The notes below the pieces were generated by a model. The model had not been told where the DNA came from. It searched no databases and saw only the letters and a program-made list of their open reading frames with translations. Positions 17,714 to 26,676 of a stretch of 64,000 bases of DNA are shown piece by piece; positions within the stretch are counted from its first letter, which is position 1, and the number at the start of each line of letters is the position of its first letter. The stretch covers positions 1,608,655 through 1,672,654 of the forward strand of contig NZ_KB889967.1 in assembly GCF_000372885.1 (NCBI RefSeq), given 5' to 3'. This DNA comes from Methyloversatilis thermotolerans (GTDB lineage Bacteria; Pseudomonadota; Gammaproteobacteria; Burkholderiales; Rhodocyclaceae). The translations under genes and the position numbers were made by a program.

Positions 17714-18634
17714 ATGACTGACCGCATCCTCGAACAAAGCCCTTATGCACCGGTACGCTACGAAGCGACCCGGCCGTACGCGCGTGCGCTGGGACAGCGC
17801 TTCATGGCGCATGCCGCGCATGGCGAACCGGCCGCGCGCGCCTTCTTGCAGGACCAGCTCTTCCCGCGACTGCGCGAGGAAGTGGGCCGGCTGGGCAAAC
17901 CGGAAGGTCCGGGGCCGGTGCAGAACGAACTGCTGAACGTGCAGGTATTCGGTCGCTACCTCGCGGCCGGCGAGCTGATTTACGACTGCGCATCGCTGGC
18001 GATCGACACACTGATGACCGACTTGCCTGATGGCGCGCTCGAGGCCCCGGCGCTCGCTCCCGCCGCAAGCGTCTACCTCCATTTCGGGCGCGACTGCGGT
18101 CTGCGCGATGACGAGCGGGAAATCGAGGGCGCTTTCGTGACGGGACATCCGGATCACCTGCAGATCGATCTGGTACCGGCGCACTTCGCGCACCCGCTGT
18201 TCTTCAGGTTGCCGCTCGGCGAGCCGCTGATCAGCGTGAAGCTGGACCTGTCGGATGCGCAGCGCACGGTGCCCGCGTCCATCGTCGCCTCGGTGGAGGA
18301 CGCGCTCGCGATCAACCGCAGCAACTTCGAACAGATCGCCGACATCGAGGCCCAGTTGTCGGCGCAGTACGGCAGGACGGTGAAGGTGCCGTGCGCGTTC
18401 GAGAACATCGCGCAGCGCGGCCCGCTGCTGGACCGCGCCCTGCGCGCGGCGGTCGGCGCGCTGGTGCGCATCGCGACGCGTCCGGAGGCTGTCAGGGAGG
18501 ACTGGCCGGTCGGTGCGCCGGCGGATCGGGTAGCCCAGGCGAACGATGCTTCTGCGAAGCCGGGTACGCGCAAGACCGCGGTCAACAGCCTGCTGAAGAT
18601 GGGTTACCGCAAGGTGCGCTTCGTCGGCGGCTGA
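17714..18634 (+). CDS. Conserved-looking protein of unknown function
   Basis: 306-aa soluble protein starting MTDRILEQSPYAPVRYEATR. I do not recognise a family. It has no signal peptide or membrane helix, a mixed alpha/beta composition, a phrase SVYLHFGRDCGLRDDEREIEG near residue 118 and a Pro/Ala-rich tail before a basic C-terminus. Codon use matches that of neighbouring core genes, so it is probably expressed. It lies between the glycan genes and a convergently oriented TetR gene (33 bases apart) and is not obviously tied to either. Confidence 0.7.
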   Translation: MTDRILEQSPYAPVRYEATRPYARALGQRFMAHAAHGEPAARAFLQDQLFPRLREEVGRLGKPEGPGPVQNELLNVQVFGRYLAAGELIYDCASLAIDTLMTDLPDGALEAPALAPAASVYLHFGRDCGLRDDEREIEGAFVTGHPDHLQIDLVPAHFAHPLFFRLPLGEPLISVKLDLSDAQRTVPASIVASVEDALAINRSNFEQIADIEAQLSAQYGRTVKVPCAFENIAQRGPLLDRALRAAVGALVRIATRPEAVREDWPVGAPADRVAQANDASAKPGTRKTAVNSLLKMGYRKVRFVGG

Positions 18635-18667
18635 CCCGGGTGGCCGCGCCGCTGTGCGGCGGCCGCC

Positions 18668-19369
18668 TCAGTGGGCGTTCATCCGTTCGATGCCGGCGAT
18701 GATGTCATCCACCACCCATTCGCGCAGTCGCTCGACGTTGTCGAATGGATAGCGTCCGACCGTCAGCACACCGTGCAGGTAACCGAGTGCCTTGACGAAC
18801 ATGAGATCGGCCTTGAGCTTGATGTCCTCGGCCGAACAACTTCCGCCCTCGACGCATTCGCTCACGCGCTGAAGCGACAGCGCGAGCAACTGGCTGGTGA
18901 TGGAATCCTCTTCATCGAAACGTATGCGTTCGCCATCCTCGAGACCGGTGGGGACCAGATAGACCATGCGGTAGCGCTCCGGATGTGTCTCCCAATATTC
19001 GAGGTAGGCCTCGATATGGGCCTTGAGACGGGCTTGCGGAGATCGCTTGTGCAGGGCGGCGGCACTCATGGCCTCGTGCAACTCCTGGAAGAAATCGCTC
19101 CAGATGTATTTGACGAGATCCTGCTTGCTCGAGAAGTAACCGTAGAAAGCCATCGGCGAAATGCCGACCGCCTTTGTCACCGCACGCACCGATACCGCTT
19201 CGTACCCGTCGGTCGCGTAGATGTGTTTGGCCTCAGCCAGAATCTGGTCACGGAATTTGGCGCGATTTTCCGGACCACGGATGCGAGTGCGTTTTCCAGG
19301 CGACTCCACGTGGTGCTCCGAACTGGATGTATCCGGTTCTGTGCCGGACGATGATGTATGGCTGCTCAT
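18668..19369 (-). CDS. TetR-family transcriptional regulator
   Basis: 233-aa repressor-type protein. After a Ser/Thr/Arg-rich lead of about 30 residues, the TetR helix-turn-helix reads KFRDQILAEAKHIYATDGYE, SVRAVTKAVGIS and FYGYFSSKQDLVKYIW (roughly residues 36-85). The C-terminal ligand domain contains YRMVYLVPTGLEDG. Target genes are unknown. It is convergent with the gene at 17714. Its upstream side faces the end of the flagellar flgBCDEFGHIJKL operon, so no divergent partner is apparent. Confidence 0.9.
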   Translation of the reverse strand: MSSHTSSSGTEPDTSSSEHHVESPGKRTRIRGPENRAKFRDQILAEAKHIYATDGYEAVSVRAVTKAVGISPMAFYGYFSSKQDLVKYIWSDFFQELHEAMSAAALHKRSPQARLKAHIEAYLEYWETHPERYRMVYLVPTGLEDGERIRFDEEDSITSQLLALSLQRVSECVEGGSCSAEDIKLKADLMFVKALGYLHGVLTVGRYPFDNVERLREWVVDDIIAGIERMNAH

Positions 19370-19520
19370 GCCGTGTGCAGCAAGATCCAGCGGCGAATCT
19401 TACTCTCTAGATGGGTATCGACAAATACTTTACACGCGCGGATGACTTGCTGTGCCGACCAGCAATCCGTCCCACATTTTCCGTACGCGTAAAGGAATAG
19501 GACGTTCCGGGTTGCGCGAT

Positions 19521-20567
19521 TCAATCAGCGCCCAGAACCGCAAGAATGCGATCCCTGCGGACACCGGAAAGAGCGGCAGAGAATTCACCGAGTGATGCGT
19601 AACTGGGTGATTGCCCCATGTTGCGGAATGCATCGGCGAATGTACGTGCGCGCTCAGCCGACGATTCCATCACCTTCCCGCTGAGCGTTTCGTTCATCCG
19701 TTCCAGCACGCCATCCACATTCCGGCGTGCCTGGCTGAAGTCCTTGAGTGCGTTGACGGTACCTTGCAGTGAGGCGCGCATGGATTCGACGGTATCGACC
19801 GCCCAGGTCTCAGGCTGCACCGCCTCGGGGACGGGTTCCGGTCTGACGCGGCTGAACTGGCCGGTCGGCCAGCGCATGCCGCCACCGCGTATCGCCAGGC
19901 TGTCCTTCAGAGCGGGCCACGCCGCCTCGCTCACGCTGAATACGAGGGCACCGTCTTCGTCGGCGTCGGCCCTCACCCCGGACACGGCCAGCGCATGATC
20001 GAAGCGCCGCACCACCTCCTGCGCATCCAGCCCCTCGTCAAGCACGACCGAAGGCTGCTGGCGCGACGCGCCGGAAAAAGCGAACACCAGGCTCTCCGCA
20101 TCGCCCGCCTGCATGGCCTGCACGGTCATGCCCGGGATGCGGAACTGGCGCTGCGCCTCGGCGGACGGATCGAAACTCAGATCGGAAGCCAGCGCGCCGG
20201 CAGTCTGCGTGCTGCGCTGCTGCCACAGTTGCGCGAAACGATCGACCCGCCGTTGCAGGGCAACGTCGCCCACACCACTGGCGATCTGCTGGCTCAAGGA
20301 TGACTTCAGGGACTTCAGTTGTCCTATGCCCTGGTCAAGGTAGTCGGCGGTGAGCTGCACGCGTCCCGCTTCGGCATTGAAGCCGTCGGACCAGGTCTGC
20401 AGACCCGGACGAGCGGCAGGCGCGGAGACAGATCCGGCGATGCCCGCCGACCGCACCCCCTCGGCCGCCACCCCGGCGGTCGGCGCCGGTCCCTCCGTCG
20501 CCCCGGTGCGCGCGCGCGAAACGGCCGGCGAGTACGCCTGCAGCTGCGAGGTCTGTCCGATCTGCAT
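19521..20567 (-). CDS. Flagellar-operon protein downstream of flgL (LafW-like by position)
   Basis: 348-aa hydrophilic protein with no signal peptide or membrane helix. An early stretch (about residues 55-110) is probably helical. A middle segment, VVLDEGLDAQEVVRRFDHAL followed by VSGVRADADEDGALVFSVSE, resembles the flagellin hook-IN motif of filament-associated proteins. A second helical part (VNALKDFSQARRNVDGVLER) follows. It lies 16 bases after flgL on the same strand. In lateral (Laf/Flag-2) loci the gene after lfgL is lafW, a putative hook-associated protein. The positional match is clear; homology is only inferred. Confidence 0.6.
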   Translation of the reverse strand: MQIGQTSQLQAYSPAVSRARTGATEGPAPTAGVAAEGVRSAGIAGSVSAPAARPGLQTWSDGFNAEAGRVQLTADYLDQGIGQLKSLKSSLSQQIASGVGDVALQRRVDRFAQLWQQRSTQTAGALASDLSFDPSAEAQRQFRIPGMTVQAMQAGDAESLVFAFSGASRQQPSVVLDEGLDAQEVVRRFDHALAVSGVRADADEDGALVFSVSEAAWPALKDSLAIRGGGMRWPTGQFSRVRPEPVPEAVQPETWAVDTVESMRASLQGTVNALKDFSQARRNVDGVLERMNETLSGKVMESSAERARTFADAFRNMGQSPSYASLGEFSAALSGVRRDRILAVLGAD

Positions 20568-20583
20568 TTACCGTCGGCCCCGT

Positions 20584-21495
20584 TTACAGTGCGTCGAACA
20601 GCGACAGGGTACTCACCTTGGCGTAGGCCTTCTGCGTGGCCTGCACCGCGGTCGTGAAGCCGTTGAGCTTCACCGCGGCGTCACCGTAGTCGAGCTGGCC
20701 GAAGGTGATGAGCGCCTGCTGGTTGGACAGGCTCACATTGGTGTGATTGGTTTCCATCGTTTCCAGCGTGGTCTGCGCGCCGCCGAGGCGGGCGATCTTG
20801 GCCGATACGGCGTCGAGTCCGTCGTCCAGTCCGTTCAGCGTCCCGACCAGCACGCTGCGCACAGCCGGATCGTTGGCCGTGGCGCCCGGCGCCTGCAGCG
20901 CCTCGATCGCCAGGTCGAGCTGATTGAGCATGGTGGCCATTTCCGGCAGGGCCACGTTGGCGTCCTGCGTGACGCCATTGCCCACCACCACGCGTTGCGG
21001 ATCGGTGTTGCCGGCGAAGGTGTAGCGTGCGCCGGCCGCAGCGGCAGCGTTGTAGGCGATGGGTTCGGTCGCGGTGGCGGTGCCGGAGAACAGGTAGCGC
21101 CCTTCCTGGTCGATGCTGTTCGCCGAGTAACGCAGGCTGTCGCGCAGCGCGATCAGCGAGGAACTCATCGCCGTGAGGTCCTCGGAAGTGTTGGTGCCGT
21201 CGGCCGCCCACACCATGAGATCGCGCGCCTGCAGAATGTCGTTGCTCATGCCATCGAGCAGTTCCTCGTTCTGCGACAGACGGCTGCGCAGTGCGCCGAT
21301 GTTCGACAGGTACTGATCCAGCGCGGCTTCCTCGCGGGTGAGGCGAGCGATGCGCACGCTGGAGATCGGGTCGTCCGACGGCTTCTGCACGCGCTCGCCA
21401 TTGGCCATCTGCTGCATGATGTAGGCCAGACGCGTATTCGCGTTCTGCAGCGCCGTGTTCATCGTCGCGTGATACTGGGTGCTTGCCACTCGCAT
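20584..21495 (-). CDS. flgL: Flagellar hook-filament junction protein FlgL (HAP3)
   Basis: 303-aa junction protein between hook and filament, exported by the flagellar secretion system. The N-terminal coiled part is MRVASTQYHATMNTALQNAN with NGERVQKPSDDP, the HAP3/flagellin-like pattern. The C-terminus ANQALITFGQLDYGDAAVKL-type helix ends with KAYAKVSTLSLFDAL. It follows flgK by ten bases, at the usual place near the end of the flg operon. Confidence 0.94.
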   Translation of the reverse strand: MRVASTQYHATMNTALQNANTRLAYIMQQMANGERVQKPSDDPISSVRIARLTREEAALDQYLSNIGALRSRLSQNEELLDGMSNDILQARDLMVWAADGTNTSEDLTAMSSSLIALRDSLRYSANSIDQEGRYLFSGTATATEPIAYNAAAAAGARYTFAGNTDPQRVVVGNGVTQDANVALPEMATMLNQLDLAIEALQAPGATANDPAVRSVLVGTLNGLDDGLDAVSAKIARLGGAQTTLETMETNHTNVSLSNQQALITFGQLDYGDAAVKLNGFTTAVQATQKAYAKVSTLSLFDAL

Positions 21496-21505
21496 GTCCG
21501 ACTCC

Positions 21506-22885
21506 TCAACCCATCATGGCCAGCGTGCTGTCGAACAGCTCATTGGCCACAGTGATGACTTTCATGTTCGCCTGGTACATCTGCTGGAACTGGATCAGGT
21601 TCACCGCTTCCTCGTCCTGGTTCACGCCGCTGGTCGATTTCCAGCTCTCCTCCGCCTGGTTGCGCACGGTCTGCGCGGTGTCCAGCGAGGCCTGGTTCTG
21701 CTGGCTCTGCATGCCGAGGCGACCAATGAGCTGGGTGTTCGCATCGCCGATGCGCACCGAGCCGAGCGACGTCACCGTGATCGGCTGGTCCTTCAACGCA
21801 ATCATGGCCAGCAGGTTGTCGCTGTTGCCCGGCTTGGTCGGATCCGACGAAAAACCGAGGTCCTGCGGCAGTACCGCACTGTCTATCGACAGCATGGAGG
21901 TCGAACTTGACGCATCGAACACGAACAGCGCGCTGCCTGCGGTACCTGACAAGGTGTAGCCCGAGGTGAGCTGATTGTTCATCAGGGTGGTGATTTCCGA
22001 TGCGATGTCGGCGATGGAATCGCGCAACGGCAGCAAGGTGTCGTACTCGAAAGATGCGAGACCGCCAAGCTCGCCACCCAGGCTGTCGTCGCGCACCGCG
22101 AAGGTTTCATTGACGAACTGCAGGCTCAGTTCCTGCGTGCCCGCCATGGTCGACGTGACGGTCATGGTCGAGGCGGCGCTGCCCAGCACCAGAGGCTGTC
22201 CGGTCTTCAGCGACACGTTGCGCGATCCGTCCGGATGATTCACCACCTGTATCGACACCATGCCCGCCAGCGTATCGATCGCCTGGTCGCGCGCATCCAT
22301 CAGGCCGGACGCGTTGATGCCCGCGGCCTGCGCCTCGGCGATGCGCTTGTTCAGTTCGGCGATGTTGGCGCTGGTGGAGTTGATCTGCGACACCAGCGAG
22401 GTGCGCTGCTGCTGCACGGCCGCGCGCTGGTTGGCCAGCACCGAAGTGAGGTTGTTCACGCGCTGGGCGAGCGCATCGGCGGCGGTGAGCACCTGGGCGC
22501 GCAGCGGCACCGAACTCGGTTCCACGCTGGCGGCATTGAGCGCACTGAAGAAGGTGTCGAGGCCATTGTTGATGCCCGAGGTATCGTCACCCATCACCTG
22601 CTCGAGCTGGTCGAGATAGGGCTTGGCGGTTTCGCGATAGCCGAGCTCGGAGGCCGCCTGCCACATCTGCAGGTTCTTGTAGTCGTCGCTGAAACGCATC
22701 AGCGACGACACCTTCACGCCGCTGCCGGCCGAGATCGCACCGCTCTGCAGCGGCTGGACCGATGCCAGCACCACGCCCTGGCGGGTGTAGCCCTCGGTCA
22801 TCACGTTGGCGATGTTCTGGCTCGTCGCGCTGAGCGCAGCGCGAGCGGCCAGCGATCCGGTCAATCCGTTTTCAATGATGCCCAT
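21506..22885 (-). CDS. flgK: Flagellar hook-associated protein FlgK (HAP1)
   Basis: 459-aa hook-filament junction protein. It starts MGIIENGLTGSLAARAALSA with SQNIANVMTEGYTRQ, the conserved N-terminal rod/hook motif. The C-terminal NLIQFQQMYQANMKVITVAN followed by LFDSTLAMMG is the matching axial helix. The size is at the short end for the family. It is preceded by the rod-binding FlgJ gene (33 bases) and followed by flgL. Confidence 0.96.
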   Translation of the reverse strand: MGIIENGLTGSLAARAALSATSQNIANVMTEGYTRQGVVLASVQPLQSGAISAGSGVKVSSLMRFSDDYKNLQMWQAASELGYRETAKPYLDQLEQVMGDDTSGINNGLDTFFSALNAASVEPSSVPLRAQVLTAADALAQRVNNLTSVLANQRAAVQQQRTSLVSQINSTSANIAELNKRIAEAQAAGINASGLMDARDQAIDTLAGMVSIQVVNHPDGSRNVSLKTGQPLVLGSAASTMTVTSTMAGTQELSLQFVNETFAVRDDSLGGELGGLASFEYDTLLPLRDSIADIASEITTLMNNQLTSGYTLSGTAGSALFVFDASSSTSMLSIDSAVLPQDLGFSSDPTKPGNSDNLLAMIALKDQPITVTSLGSVRIGDANTQLIGRLGMQSQQNQASLDTAQTVRNQAEESWKSTSGVNQDEEAVNLIQFQQMYQANMKVITVANELFDSTLAMMG

Positions 22886-22918
22886 CAGAATTCTCCGTAA
22901 GGGGGCGGTGCCCCATGC

Positions 22919-23287
22919 TCAAGCTTTTCTGGCGACCGGCGCGTGCGATGACTTAAGCGCCGTCGCGTCTTCCGGAATCAACTGCCGCAGGATGACGTCG
23001 GCGATGCCGAAGGCGCGCTGCGAGGCCATCGCATCGGCCACGAAACCGTCGGCCAGATCGAGCATGTCCTCGTTCAGCTTGTTGCTGAGCATGCTGTCCT
23101 CGCCTGCCATTTCGCGCGTGCTGCGGCGCATCTGCTTCAGGGTTTCCTTGATGAAGAAAGCCTCGAATTTCTCGGCCGCCTCGTTCGCCTTCTTGCGCAG
23201 CGCAGGATCGATGCCGACGGCCGGCTGGACCGGCTCACTGCTGTGGTCGGCCGGGCTCGCCGAGGAAGAAAGTGTGGAAATGTCCAT
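22919..23287 (-). CDS. flgJ: Rod-binding protein FlgJ, N-terminal domain only
   Basis: 122-aa protein equal to the rod-cap half of FlgJ. Residues 35-105 contain KKANEAAEKFEAFFIKETLK, MAGEDSMLSNKLNEDMLDL and FGIADVILRQLIP, the rod-binding (Rod-binding superfamily) signature. The muramidase/glucosaminidase half of classical FlgJ is absent and is instead encoded at 30229-30957. The start at 23287 lies two bases after the flgI stop; the longer open frame upstream only covers flgI in another frame. Confidence 0.9.
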   Translation of the reverse strand: MDISTLSSSASPADHSSEPVQPAVGIDPALRKKANEAAEKFEAFFIKETLKQMRRSTREMAGEDSMLSNKLNEDMLDLADGFVADAMASQRAFGIADVILRQLIPEDATALKSSHAPVARKA

Positions 23288-23289
23288 GG

Positions 23290-24444
23290 TCAGATCACGA
23301 TCAGTTCGCCGTCGATGGCGCCGGCCTGGTCCAGCGCCTGCAGGATGGACATGATGTCGTCCGGCGTGGCGCCTATGCTGTTGACGGTATCGATGATGGT
23401 CTGCAGCTTGGCACCGGCCGGCCATGCGAACATGCGTCCATCGCCCTGCTCGACCTCGACCTTGGAGCGCGGCGTGACCGCGGTCTGGCCATTGCTGAGC
23501 GGACCGGGCTGGCTCACATTGCTGCTTTCCGAAATGATCACCTTGAGCGAGCCATGCGATACCGCGGCCGGACGCACGGTCACGCCCTCCGAAATCACCA
23601 CCGTGCCGGTGCGCGAATTGAATACGACGCGCGGCGTCGTTTCACCCACGGCCACCGACATCGATTCGAGCTGGGCGACGAAGGCGACGCGCTGTGTCGG
23701 GTCGGCCGGAGCGGCCACCTCGATCGCAGTGGCGTCGCGCGTGCTGGCAATCGATTCGCCGAAGCGCTTGTTGATCGCCTCGACGATATTGGTCGCGGTC
23801 TGGAAATGCGGCCGCTTGAGGCTCAGCAGCACGGTCGGTCGGGCATCGAAATCGGTCGGGATTTCCCGCTCTACCGTCGCGCCATTCGGAATGCGGCCCG
23901 AGGTCGGCGTATTGACCGTCACGCTCGACCCGCTGCCGCCGCTGGCGCTGAGACCACCGACCACCAGGCTGCCCTGCGCCAGCGCGTAGATTTCGCCATC
24001 GGCCGCCCGCAGTTGCGTAAGCAGCAGCGTGCCGCCGCGCAGGCTTTTCGAGTCGCCAAGCGAGGACACCGTGACATCGATGCTCTGGCCCTTGCGATAC
24101 CCGGGCGGGAAGGTGGCGCTCACCATGACCGTGGCCACGTTCTTGCTGCGGCTCTGCACGCCGTCCGGCAATTTGAGGCCGAACTGCTTGAGCATATTGG
24201 TGACCGACTGGCCGGCCGAGCGCACCTGGGTACTGTCGCCGGTGCCCTGCAGGCCGACGACCAGACCGTAGCCGATGAGCTGGTTGTCGCGCACGCCTTC
24301 GACATTCACCAGATTGCGCAGCGCCTGGGTGCGCGGCGCCGGGGCGACCGCCACATTCTTGGCGGGTGGCTTTGTGGCGGCGTGCGGCTGTACGCAGACA
24401 CCCAGGCTCAGCAGCGCCGTCAGCACGCGAAGGGATCGATTCAT
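23290..24444 (-). CDS. flgI: Flagellar P-ring protein FlgI
   Basis: 384-aa periplasmic protein that forms the P ring around the rod. An N-terminal Sec signal peptide is visible ([20 protein letters not shown]). Family motifs include [59 protein letters not shown] and the C-terminal [20 protein letters not shown]. It follows flgH by nine bases. Confidence 0.97.
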   Translation of the reverse strand: MNRSLRVLTALLSLGVCVQPHAATKPPAKNVAVAPAPRTQALRNLVNVEGVRDNQLIGYGLVVGLQGTGDSTQVRSAGQSVTNMLKQFGLKLPDGVQSRSKNVATVMVSATFPPGYRKGQSIDVTVSSLGDSKSLRGGTLLLTQLRAADGEIYALAQGSLVVGGLSASGGSGSSVTVNTPTSGRIPNGATVEREIPTDFDARPTVLLSLKRPHFQTATNIVEAINKRFGESIASTRDATAIEVAAPADPTQRVAFVAQLESMSVAVGETTPRVVFNSRTGTVVISEGVTVRPAAVSHGSLKVIISESSNVSQPGPLSNGQTAVTPRSKVEVEQGDGRMFAWPAGAKLQTIIDTVNSIGATPDDIMSILQALDQAGAIDGELIVI

Positions 24445-24453
24445 GACCGTGAC

Positions 24454-25119
24454 TCAGAAGGGCATCAGCGCGCCGACGAAGAAGCGCAGCAGCCAGCCCG
24501 GGCTGTTCGCATCCGCCAGCACGCCTTCGCCGGAATAGGAAATCTTGGCATTCGCCACACGTTGCGACGACACCGCGTTGTCGGTGCTGATGTCGGACGC
24601 GCGCAGATAGCCCTGCAGCCTGACGGTTTCCTCGCCCTGGTTCAGGTAGAGGGTCTTCTCGCCACTGACCTTGAGCAGTCCGTTCGGGAGCACCTCATGC
24701 ACGATGACCGTGATCGAGCCCTGCAGCCGGTTCTGCTGGGAACTGGTGGAATTGCCGCTGAAATCGGCCTGGGCATCGGCACTCACTTCGGTATTCAGCC
24801 GCTTGCCCATGATGCGGGTGGGCTGTACCGCCACCGTGCTCTCCTTGCCGAAGGAGGTGCCCGCGGCCTTGCTCGCCTGGGTGGTTTCCTCCAGCACAAC
24901 GGTCACCACATCGCCGACGCGGAAAGCCCGGCTGTCCGACGTGATCGCCCACGCCGAAGTCGGCTGGAACACGCCGCCCGCCGAGCCACGCATCGGCGGC
25001 TGCACCGGCGGCGGCAGGCGGTCCAGCTCGGACACCGGCGGTTTGGGCTGATGCAGGGTCGAGCAGCCGGCCAGCAGGCCCAGCACGCTCGACGCGACAA
25101 GGAGGGCGATCCGGTGCAT
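24454..25119 (-). CDS. flgH: Flagellar L-ring lipoprotein FlgH
   Basis: 221-aa outer-membrane lipoprotein forming the L ring. The N-terminus MHRIALLVASSVLGLLAGCS ends in a lipobox with Cys19. The core contains FRVGDVVTVVLEETTQASK and a late VSGEKTLYLNQGEETVRLQG, with NAKISYSGEG near the end, as in FlgH. Its start overlaps the flgG stop by one base. Confidence 0.97.
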   Translation of the reverse strand: MHRIALLVASSVLGLLAGCSTLHQPKPPVSELDRLPPPVQPPMRGSAGGVFQPTSAWAITSDSRAFRVGDVVTVVLEETTQASKAAGTSFGKESTVAVQPTRIMGKRLNTEVSADAQADFSGNSTSSQQNRLQGSITVIVHEVLPNGLLKVSGEKTLYLNQGEETVRLQGYLRASDISTDNAVSSQRVANAKISYSGEGVLADANSPGWLLRFFVGALMPF

Positions 25120-25907
25120 CAGCGTACCGCCTGGGCCAGGGTCTGCATCATGTTGTCGGCCGCCGACAGCACCTTGGTGTTCATTTCATAGGTGCGCTGC
25201 GCGGCGATCATGTCCACCATTTCCTCGACCACCTGCACGTTCGAACCTTCCAGCGCACCCTGCTTGATCTTGCCCAGACCGTCGGCACCCGGGTTGCCTT
25301 CGGTCGGCACCCCGCTGGCCGCCGTTTCCTGATAGAGGTTGTCGCCCATGGCAAGCAGGCCGGCCGGATTGACGAAACTCACCAGCGTGAGCTGACCGAC
25401 TTCCTGCGGTGCCGCCTGGCCAGGTACGGTGGCGGACACCATGCCGTTCTCGCCTATCGTGATCGCGGTGGCGTTCGCCGGAATGGTGATTTCCGGCACG
25501 ATGGGCAGGCCCTGCGAGGTCACCAGCAGGCCTTCCGAATTCTTCTGCAACTGGCCGGCGCGCGTATAGGCGAGGTCGCCGTTGGGCCGCTGCACCTGCA
25601 GGAAGCCGTTGCCGGCGATCGCGATATCCAGCGACTGACCCGTGGTCTGCAGATTGCCGGTGGTAAACACCTTCTGCGTGCCGACCAGGCGGGTACCGGT
25701 GCCGAGCTGCACGCCACCCGGCGTCACCGTATTGTCGTCGCGCTGCGCGCCCGGCTCGCGTTCGATCTGGTAGAACAGATCCTCGAACAGCACGCGATCG
25801 CGCTTGAAGCCCACCGTGTTCACGTTGGCCAGGTTGTTGGCGATCGCCTGCAGCTTGGCGTCCTGGGCCTGCACGCCCGTCTTGCTGATCCACATTGCCG
25901 GATTCAT
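25119..25907 (-). CDS. flgG: Flagellar distal rod protein FlgG
   Basis: 262-aa distal rod subunit. It starts MNPAMWISKTGVQAQDAKLQ and continues NNLANVNTVGFKRDRVLFED, the FlgG/FlgE N-terminal rod motif. The conserved GNGFLQVQRPNGDLAYTRAG block and the C-terminal VEEMVDMIAAQRTYEMNTK axial helix are present. The length is as expected (about 260). Confidence 0.97.
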   Translation of the reverse strand: MNPAMWISKTGVQAQDAKLQAIANNLANVNTVGFKRDRVLFEDLFYQIEREPGAQRDDNTVTPGGVQLGTGTRLVGTQKVFTTGNLQTTGQSLDIAIAGNGFLQVQRPNGDLAYTRAGQLQKNSEGLLVTSQGLPIVPEITIPANATAITIGENGMVSATVPGQAAPQEVGQLTLVSFVNPAGLLAMGDNLYQETAASGVPTEGNPGADGLGKIKQGALEGSNVQVVEEMVDMIAAQRTYEMNTKVLSAADNMMQTLAQAVR

Positions 25908-25938
25908 GTCGGTTCTCCTGTAGCGGCGCGTGCGCCAT

Positions 25939-26664
25939 TCATTCCCGGATCAGGCGATTGCCCGTATCGGCCATCGAATCGGCCGCTTTATAGAGTTTCA
26001 TCTGCATTTCGAAGTCGCGATTGAGCGCCATCGTCGCCACCATTTCCTCGACCGCGGACACATTGCTGCCTTCGAGGAAACCGCTGCGCACACGCACCGT
26101 CGGATCGGCGGGCAGTGCCTGCTGGCCACGCACCACGATCAGGCCCGCCTCGTTCTTGCTCACCTGGGCCGGGTCCGGGCGCACCAGCTTGAGCCGCTCC
26201 AGCGGCTGCATCAGGGTCTGGCCCGGCGCCAGCACGGATATCGTGCCGTCCTCGCCTATGCTGATCTGCGAGTACTGCGGCAACACGATGGGGCCACCCT
26301 CGCCCATCACGGCACGACCATTCGACGTGAGCGTGCCGTCGGCTTCGACATTCAAGGCGCCGGCACGCGTGTAGGCCTCGCCGTCGCCCCATTGCACCGC
26401 CAGGTAGCCATCGCCGATGACCGCGACATCGAGATCGCGGTCGCTCTGCTTCAGCGTGCCCTGGCGGTTGGACACGGTGTCGGCGCGCAGCCGTCCCATG
26501 TGCCGCGCGTCGTAGCCGTAGCCCTGCACGGTTTCCGCCATCGACAGTTCGAGGTCGGCGCGAAAGCCGGCGGTGTCGGCGTTGGCGAGATTGTTGGCCC
26601 GCACCTGCTGGGCATGCAGCGCCCGCTCGGCGCCGCTCATCGCGGTATAGATCAGCGCATCCAT
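25939..26664 (-). CDS. flgF: Flagellar proximal rod protein FlgF
   Basis: 241-aa proximal rod subunit. The N-terminus MDALIYTAMSGAERALHAQQ with NNLANADTAGFRADLELSMA is diagnostic. It has DLDVAVIGDGYLAVQWGDGE and the C-terminal VEEMVATMALNRDFEMQMKL. It is positioned between flgE and flgG as in other flg operons. Confidence 0.96.
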   Translation of the reverse strand: MDALIYTAMSGAERALHAQQVRANNLANADTAGFRADLELSMAETVQGYGYDARHMGRLRADTVSNRQGTLKQSDRDLDVAVIGDGYLAVQWGDGEAYTRAGALNVEADGTLTSNGRAVMGEGGPIVLPQYSQISIGEDGTISVLAPGQTLMQPLERLKLVRPDPAQVSKNEAGLIVVRGQQALPADPTVRVRSGFLEGSNVSAVEEMVATMALNRDFEMQMKLYKAADSMADTGNRLIRE

Positions 26665-26676
26665 GGTTCAGTCCGC

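Noticed and set aside
23272-25191. 639-codon open frame on the plus strand across flgI/flgH
   Set aside because: It is antisense to clear flagellar genes and is rich in His/Arg/Gly as expected of a GC-driven shadow frame; no ribosome site or motif.
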